Source of the DNA: Gammaproteobacteria bacterium
Lineage (GTDB): Bacteria > Pseudomonadota > Gammaproteobacteria > Methylococcales > DRLZ01
Length of the DNA stretch: 34,509 nt
Assembly: GCA_022600935.1 (NCBI GenBank)
Contig: JAHZJL010000086.1
Coordinates: 1 to 34,509, forward strand
Reading direction: 5' to 3'
Of this stretch, positions 26,181 through 34,509 are shown piece after piece; position 1 is the first letter of the stretch, and each line of letters begins with the position of its first letter. Under the pieces are notes generated by a model that did no database searches, was not told the origin of the DNA, and worked only from the letters and a program-made list of their open reading frames with translations. The position numbers and the translations under genes were made by a program.

Positions 26181-26210
26181 ATAGTACTGATAAATTCAAG
26201 CTGTTGTCAA
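26181..26210 (-). promoter_or_regulatory. Sigma70-type promoter for the rpmH operon
   Basis: On the minus strand TTGACA (26210-26205) and TACTAT (26186-26181) are 18 nt apart. This perfect -35 box with a fair -10 box lies about 50 nt before the rpmH start codon, as expected for a highly expressed ribosomal protein gene. Confidence 0.7.
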
Positions 26211-26423
26211 TGCTATTCAAGCAATTCTTTCTATTTCATAAAGTGACTCGCTTGCTGAATGAAGTGGAATATGATTTCAACCCACAAATATCGAGGAAAT
26301 TGATATCAAAACCACAATATTACTGTTAAACACTTTTCAACCAACATGAATCGAGTTAACTAACTGAAAATAAATCAATAGTTAACAGTCCTTATTCATC
26401 AATGCTGTTATTTTTTGTTTTAT

Positions 26424-26454
26424 TTGACCAAACAAGTGAGTTCAGCGTTACAAT
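26424..26454 (+). promoter_or_regulatory. Candidate dnaA promoter
   Basis: TTGACC (26424-26429) and TACAAT (26449-26454) are each one base from consensus, but the spacer is 19 nt, slightly long. Transcription would start near 26461, leaving a leader of about 165 nt that contains two inverted repeats. Confidence 0.45.
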
Positions 26455-26469
26455 CTGTGTTCGTTGATG

Positions 26470-26504
26470 TTGAGTAAACTCAAAATCAAACCAGGCATCC
26501 TGGT
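26470..26504. repeat. Two inverted repeats in the dnaA leader
   Basis: TTGAGT-AA-ACTCAA (26470-26483) and ACCAGG-CAT-CCTGGT (26490-26504) lie side by side between the candidate dnaA promoter and the start codon. They could be protein-binding dyads or RNA hairpins. Neither is followed by a T-run, so neither looks like a terminator. Confidence 0.5.
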
Positions 26505-26627
26505 CATTATGGTTAATCTCTACCTCTGATTGTCATCAGAATGATCAAAACATTTGATAAACAGAGATATTTTCCATACATCAACCCGGACTCAATCAAT
26601 CCATACTCTATCCTCATTGCTAATAAT

Positions 26628-27968
26628 ATGACCAAGCTTTGGAGCAACTGTTTACAAAAACTTGAATCCGAAATCTCACCAGGTGAGTTTAACCAGTGGA
26701 TTCGACCCTTGCATGCCGAATCCACCAACACAGAACTGCGCTTACTGGCACCCAACCATTTTGTTCTTGACTGGGTCAGAGAAAATTATCTGCCCAGTAT
26801 TGAAACAGCTGTGATTCAGTATCAGAACGGACAATCTCTGGATGTTGTCCTGGAAATCGGCAGTCGATCCCAGGCCCCAGCGTCGAAACCGCATGTACAC
26901 TCTTCTAACACCGGTAACAAACCAGTCAAAAAAAAGATTTCGGTCAATACCAGTCCCATCAACAAGGACTTTAAATTCGATAACTTCGTCCAGGGTAAAT
27001 CCAACCAGCTGGCCAAAGCAGCTTCGATACAAGTCTCCGAGAACCAGGGTGAATCCTATAACCCACTGTTTATCTATGGTGGTGTGGGATTGGGCAAAAC
27101 CCATTTAATGCATGCCATCGGCAATGCAATTATGTCCAGTTCAGCTGATGCCAGAGTTGTTTATATCCATGCAGAACAATTTGTCGCAGGTATGGTCAGC
27201 GCACTGCAGCATAATACAATCGATGAGTTTAAAAAATATTACCGAAGCATTAATACATTATTGATTGACGATATTCAGTTTTTCGCTGGAAAAGAACGCT
27301 CGCAAGAAGAATTTTTCCATACCTTCAATGCCTTGCTGGATAAACAATGTCAGATAGTATTGACCTCGGATCGCTATCCCAAGGAAATTCCCAAACTCGA
27401 TGAACGTCTGCAATCCCGTTTTGGCTGGGGTCTGTCTGTCGCTGTCGAACCACCGGATCTGGAAACCAGAGTCGCAATTCTGAAAAAGAAAGCTAATGAA
27501 ATGAATGTCGATTTACCTGATGAAGTCGCATTTTTTATTGGCAAACGCATCAGATCCAATGTCCGTGAACTGGAAGGTGCATTACGTCGCGTTACCGCGA
27601 CATCATCGTTTAAAGGCTGCAAGATTACACTTGAACTGAGCAAGGAAGCACTCAAGGATTTGATTGCAGTCCAGGATAAAATTGTCAGTATTGACAACAT
27701 CCAGAAAACTGTCGCTGATTATTTCAAAGTCAAAATCACTGACTTGCTCTCTAAAAAAAGAAGCCGTTCAATTGCCAGACCCAGGCAAATTGCCATCGCT
27801 TTATCCAAAGAACTCACCAACTACAGTCTGCCTGAAATCGGAAACGCATTTGGCGGACGCGATCATTCCACAGTTATTCATGCGTGTAAAAAAGTCGAAG
27901 AACTCAGGCAATTGGATACCAAATTCGAAGAAGACTATTCCAGACTACGAAGGATGTTATCCGGTTGA
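26628..27968 (+). CDS. dnaA: Chromosomal replication initiator DnaA
   Basis: DnaA binds DnaA boxes, melts oriC and loads the replicative helicase. I start at the ATG at 26628 (446 residues), because [20 protein letters not shown] is the normal family beginning; the ORF-track start adds 29 untypical residues. No clear ribosome-binding site precedes it. The N-terminal domain covers about 1-85 and a linker follows. The AAA+ domain has Walker [17 protein letters not shown] and Walker [11 protein letters not shown]. Domain IV ends with [16 protein letters not shown], the DnaA-box-binding signature. It heads the dnaA-dnaN-recF-gyrB series. Confidence 0.97.
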   Translation: MTKLWSNCLQKLESEISPGEFNQWIRPLHAESTNTELRLLAPNHFVLDWVRENYLPSIETAVIQYQNGQSLDVVLEIGSRSQAPASKPHVHSSNTGNKPVKKKISVNTSPINKDFKFDNFVQGKSNQLAKAASIQVSENQGESYNPLFIYGGVGLGKTHLMHAIGNAIMSSSADARVVYIHAEQFVAGMVSALQHNTIDEFKKYYRSINTLLIDDIQFFAGKERSQEEFFHTFNALLDKQCQIVLTSDRYPKEIPKLDERLQSRFGWGLSVAVEPPDLETRVAILKKKANEMNVDLPDEVAFFIGKRIRSNVRELEGALRRVTATSSFKGCKITLELSKEALKDLIAVQDKIVSIDNIQKTVADYFKVKITDLLSKKRSRSIARPRQIAIALSKELTNYSLPEIGNAFGGRDHSTVIHACKKVEELRQLDTKFEEDYSRLRRMLSG

Positions 27969-28183
27969 TCATAACCTCATGACAATGTGTTGATAACACG
28001 GGGACTGATTTGACGGTTTTTATTTGCACACAAATTATCCACAGACAGTCATCCTCTTGTCAGCCCTGATATCAATCTAACAACCAGTTGAAAAAAAAGG
28101 TTAAAATTGACTTATACACGAGATTGTCAATGCTTAATAACAATAAATATTCTTTAAATACTTATTTATAATTATTACTGTTT
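27969..28183. other. oriC: Probable chromosomal origin, oriC (dnaA-dnaN gap)
   Basis: Three DnaA-box-like 9-mers occur in 215 nt: TGTTGATAA (27988-27996; TTATCAACA on the other strand, one mismatch), a perfect TTATCCACA (28035-28043), and TTATACACG (28112-28120, one mismatch to TTATACACA). The last 60 nt before dnaN (about 28121-28183) are almost entirely A and T and suit an unwinding element. Many bacteria, including pseudomonads, have an origin in or next to this gap. The box count is low, so this remains a prediction. Confidence 0.65.
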
Positions 28184-29293
28184 ATGAAATTTTCCTGTCA
28201 TCGCAAAAATTTAATCGAACCACTGGCTCAGATTGTCAACATCATTGAAAAACGCCAGACAATGCCAATTTTAGGCAATATGTTGATTTCGGTTAACACA
28301 GAGAAAATGACCATAACCGGCAGTGATATGGAAATTGAGGGTGTGTTTCAATGTACGGTCAATTGCCAGGAACCAGGCATCATGACAATACCGGCTCGAA
28401 AACTGTATGACATTTGCCGTTTATTACCGGATGACAGTGAGATTCACATGGAACATGTTGATCAACACGCCATAGTCCGCTCGGGGCGAAGTCGTTTCAA
28501 GCTCAATACTTTACCGGCTTCCGACTATCCGGCATTCAGCCGTAGTGAACCGAATTTTCAGATGTCGATGACAGCTGACAAGTTATTAAGATTGCTGGAA
28601 AAACCCAGTTTCTCGATTGCCCAGCAAGACGTTCGCACTTATTTAACCGGTTTGTTATTGGAGATTGAAACAGATCAGATCCGAACAGTGGGTTCCGATG
28701 GGCACCGGCTGACACTGTGTGAAGATCAGCTCTCGCAAAGTACTGAATCCAGACACAGTTATCTGATTCCGCGCAAAGGTGTCACTGAATTTACTAAATT
28801 ATTGAAAGACTTGAATGACACTGAAATTTCAATAGAGGCATCTTCGTCATTTCTCACAGTGCGTTGTTCATTTGCAACCTTGTCTGTTAAATTGATCGAT
28901 GAGAACTATCCCATTTACCAAAGTGTGATACCCAACGACTCGGACTTGTCTGAATCAGTGACTGTCGATACTGTCAAATTCAAACAGGTTCTTGAACGTG
29001 TTGGAATTATGGCCAATGACCGGTTTGGCAAAGTGGACATGGAATTTACCGAATCTGGGTTACTGGTCAACAGCAACAGTTCAGACAAAGAAGAAGCTGA
29101 AGATGTTATTGATATTGAACTGGACGGATCGGCATTCTCGATTGCATTTAAGTGTTCCTACCTGATTGAACTGACCAACCAGGTACGATCCGAATCCATG
29201 GTTCTGTCGTTCCCAAACAATAAATCCTGTGTTGTTGCCCGGGATTGTGATGATGATCAGATTCAGTTTGTTCTCTCACCAATCCGAGTCTGA
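28184..29293 (+). CDS. dnaN: DNA polymerase III sliding clamp (beta subunit)
   Basis: DnaN is the ring-shaped processivity clamp. The 369-residue length is usual (366 in E. coli) and accommodates three similar clamp domains. Recognisable segments are MPILGNMLISV, ALIVNING-equivalent residues at QHAIVRSGRSRFKLNTLPASDYP, RTVGSDGHRLTL and YLIPRKGVTEFTKLL. The C-terminal ends in SPIRV, equivalent to the MPMRL end that contacts polymerase partners. It follows the predicted oriC and is followed by recF after 12 nt. Confidence 0.97.
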   Translation: MKFSCHRKNLIEPLAQIVNIIEKRQTMPILGNMLISVNTEKMTITGSDMEIEGVFQCTVNCQEPGIMTIPARKLYDICRLLPDDSEIHMEHVDQHAIVRSGRSRFKLNTLPASDYPAFSRSEPNFQMSMTADKLLRLLEKPSFSIAQQDVRTYLTGLLLEIETDQIRTVGSDGHRLTLCEDQLSQSTESRHSYLIPRKGVTEFTKLLKDLNDTEISIEASSSFLTVRCSFATLSVKLIDENYPIYQSVIPNDSDLSESVTVDTVKFKQVLERVGIMANDRFGKVDMEFTESGLLVNSNSSDKEEAEDVIDIELDGSAFSIAFKCSYLIELTNQVRSESMVLSFPNNKSCVVARDCDDDQIQFVLSPIRV

Positions 29294-29305
29294 CTTCAAG
29301 TTTAA

Positions 29306-32814
<3,509 letters not shown>

Positions 32815-32820
32815 CCTGTT

Positions 32821-33618
32821 ATGCTGACATATCCACAGATTGATCCTGTTGCAATCGCAATCGGACCACTCAAAGTTCATTGGTACGGCTTGATGTATAT
32901 CATCGGCATAGGTGTTGGTTGGTGGTTGGCGCGCTTGCGGGCAAAAAAATTCGGTTTCACTGCCCAGCAAGTTGACGATTTGGTGTTTTACAGTGCGCTG
33001 GGAGTGGTTCTGGGTGGACGTGTTGGTTACACGTTGTTCTACAATCTACCCAGATTTCTTGATGATCCAAGCCTTATCTTCAGAGTGTGGGAAGGTGGGA
33101 TGTCGTTTCATGGCGGATTTCTTGGAGTATTCTTTGCCGGATTATATTTTGCCCATAAAAACCAGCGCAATATTGTCGATGTCTGGGACTTTATCATTCC
33201 CTCTGTACCGATTTCCCTGCTCTGTGGTCGTATCGGCAACTTTATCAATGGCGAATTATACGGCAAGCCTACAGATGTTCCCTGGGCCATGGTATTCCCC
33301 GGAGGCGGACCGTTGCCACGTCATCCTTCGCAACTCTATGAAGGGATTCTGGAAGGCATCGTCATCTTTATCGTGATCTGGTTGATGACGTATGGAACCC
33401 GATCAAAACGTGCACCACGTTATGCTGCCAGTGGCTTGTTTGTGCTCATGTACGGATTCTTCAGAAGTCTTGTGGAACTGGTTCGATTACCCGATGCGCA
33501 TATTGGCTATCTGGCCTGGGGCTGGGTCACCCAAGGTCAGTTGTTGAGTTTGCCAATGATAGTGCTTGGACTGGTGTTTCTGTATCTGGCCTATTTACGA
33601 AAACAGCCAGCAACCTAG
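32821..33618 (+). CDS. lgt: Prolipoprotein diacylglyceryl transferase
   Basis: Lgt transfers diacylglycerol from phosphatidylglycerol to the lipobox cysteine of prolipoproteins in the inner membrane. The 265-residue multi-span protein starts with YPQIDPVAIAIGPLKVHWYG. The catalytic region contains WEGGMSFHGGFLG, then CGRIGNFINGELYG (the Lgt signature with the essential Arg and Asn) and HPSQLYEG. About seven hydrophobic segments fit the family. It is tightly packed between gyrB (6 nt) and thyA (3 nt), the lgt-thyA pairing known in many Gammaproteobacteria. Confidence 0.97.
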   Translation: MLTYPQIDPVAIAIGPLKVHWYGLMYIIGIGVGWWLARLRAKKFGFTAQQVDDLVFYSALGVVLGGRVGYTLFYNLPRFLDDPSLIFRVWEGGMSFHGGFLGVFFAGLYFAHKNQRNIVDVWDFIIPSVPISLLCGRIGNFINGELYGKPTDVPWAMVFPGGGPLPRHPSQLYEGILEGIVIFIVIWLMTYGTRSKRAPRYAASGLFVLMYGFFRSLVELVRLPDAHIGYLAWGWVTQGQLLSLPMIVLGLVFLYLAYLRKQPAT

Positions 33619-33621
33619 TTT

Positions 33622-34416
33622 ATGCAAAGCTATCTTGATCTGTTACAAGATGTTCTGGATAACGGCAAACTCAGGCAGGACAGAACCGGCGTTGGCACGT
33701 ACAGTGTATTTTGTCGGCAATTACGCCTCGATCTGCAGCAAGGCTTTCCACTGCTAACCACCAAAAAACTGCATGTCCCTTCGATTATCCACGAGTTATT
33801 GTGGTTTATCTCAGGTAAGACCAATATCGCCTATCTCAAAGAAAATGGAGTCAGCATCTGGAATGAATGGGCTGATAGCGATGGTGAATTAGGCCCGGTC
33901 TACGGGCATCAATGGCGCAGCTGGAAAACGGAAAACGGAACACATATCGACCAGCTCGCCAATGTCATTGAACAAATCAAAACCAACCCCACCTCACGGC
34001 GACTGCTGGTCAATGCCTGGAATGTCGGTGCACTGGATCAAATGGCTTTACCGCCATGTCACTACAGCTTTCAGTTTTACGTCAACCAGAACCGGCTGGA
34101 TTGCCTGTTTAACATGCGCTCGGTTGATATTTTCCTTGGTCTGCCATTTAATATCGCCAGTTATGCCTTGCTGACCATGATGGTTGCTCAACAAACAGAT
34201 TTACAACCCGGCGAACTGATCTGGTCTGGCGCCGATGTCCACCTTTACCAAAACCACCTCGACCAAGCTCGTTTGCAACTGCAACGCACTCCCGGTCAAC
34301 TACCTACCTTAACTTTTAATTGCAAGCCTGATTCGTTGTTTGACTATCGCTTTGAGGATATTGTTATTCATAACTATTCACCTCAAGCGCATATTGCGGC
34401 TAAAGTTGCAGTTTAG
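33622..34416 (+). CDS. thyA: Thymidylate synthase
   Basis: ThyA methylates dUMP to dTMP with methylenetetrahydrofolate, producing the dihydrofolate that FolA recycles. The 264-residue length equals that of E. coli ThyA. It carries [14 protein letters not shown] (phosphate-binding arginine), [20 protein letters not shown] and the catalytic cysteine in [31 protein letters not shown] and the end [15 protein letters not shown] follow. The last 93 nt of the window after the stop contain no gene or terminator that I can see. Confidence 0.97.
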   Translation: MQSYLDLLQDVLDNGKLRQDRTGVGTYSVFCRQLRLDLQQGFPLLTTKKLHVPSIIHELLWFISGKTNIAYLKENGVSIWNEWADSDGELGPVYGHQWRSWKTENGTHIDQLANVIEQIKTNPTSRRLLVNAWNVGALDQMALPPCHYSFQFYVNQNRLDCLFNMRSVDIFLGLPFNIASYALLTMMVAQQTDLQPGELIWSGADVHLYQNHLDQARLQLQRTPGQLPTLTFNCKPDSLFDYRFEDIVIHNYSPQAHIAAKVAV

Positions 34417-34509
34417 ACTTTTATAAGATAACTAATTATGATTAATGTAGTATGTCTATTATTATTTGAATCTGCATTTTTAAGTGACTGGATCAAGCTA
34501 AGCTAAATC

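Larger units (their letters stand above)
26132..26627. other. Divergent rpmH/dnaA intergenic region
   Basis: This 496-nt gap carries the rpmH promoter, a candidate dnaA promoter and two inverted repeats in the dnaA leader (listed separately). I found no consensus DnaA box here; the nearest is TTATTCATC. I therefore favour the dnaA-dnaN gap for oriC. The ORF-track extension of dnaA to 26541 is not used. Confidence 0.6.

Overview
This window is the chromosomal replication-origin neighbourhood of a moderately AT-rich Gammaproteobacterium. The evidence is gene order: rpmH-rnpA-yidD-yidC-mnmE-(extra gene)-mnmG-rsmG-parA-parB runs leftward on the minus strand, and dnaA-dnaN-recF-gyrB-lgt-thyA runs rightward on the plus strand. 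The left part carries folA/apaH/apaG and the mrp/metG pair, both common gammaproteobacterial neighbourhoods. A W-W/E-S-G-R-G-F module fragment and low GC would suit a marine lineage such as Marinicella, but genus cannot be fixed by reading alone.

Layout. 1-1382 (minus): 5' end of an EamA-type transporter, then a DUF937 gene and a Kbp/YgaU-like BON-LysM gene with a clear terminator. 1383-3911: two parS sites about 2.2 kb apart, bracketing folA (plus) and apaG-apaH (minus). 3912-6466 (minus): mrp-dcd-SDR operon, divergent from metG (6919-8988, plus). 9000-13434: a loose, gene-poor and partly decayed stretch. It holds a remnant of a cytochrome c peroxidase-type protein, a second and larger DUF937 membrane protein with a good promoter and palindromic candidate operators, frameshifted fragments, and a small exported protein. 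13481-26131 (minus): the rpmH-to-parB operon, interrupted between mnmE and mnmG by a 1455-residue multi-domain glycosyltransferase. 26132-34416: dnaA leader, dnaA, a probable oriC in the dnaA-dnaN gap (three DnaA-box-like sites plus a very AT-rich end), then dnaN, recF, gyrB, lgt and thyA.

How the genes work together. DnaA, DnaN, RecF and GyrB serve initiation, processivity, repair and supercoiling. ParA and ParB act with the two parS sites to segregate the origin. RpmH, RnpA, YidD and YidC belong to translation, tRNA processing and membrane insertion. MnmE and MnmG together modify the tRNA wobble uridine, and RsmG methylates 16S rRNA. FolA, ThyA and Dcd all feed dTMP synthesis. The least ordinary items are a 44-bp perfect palindrome centred on one parS site, the giant glycosyltransferase inside the housekeeping operon, and the decayed stretch downstream of metG. 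I found no CRISPR array, tRNA, rRNA, intact insertion sequence or recognisable defence system.
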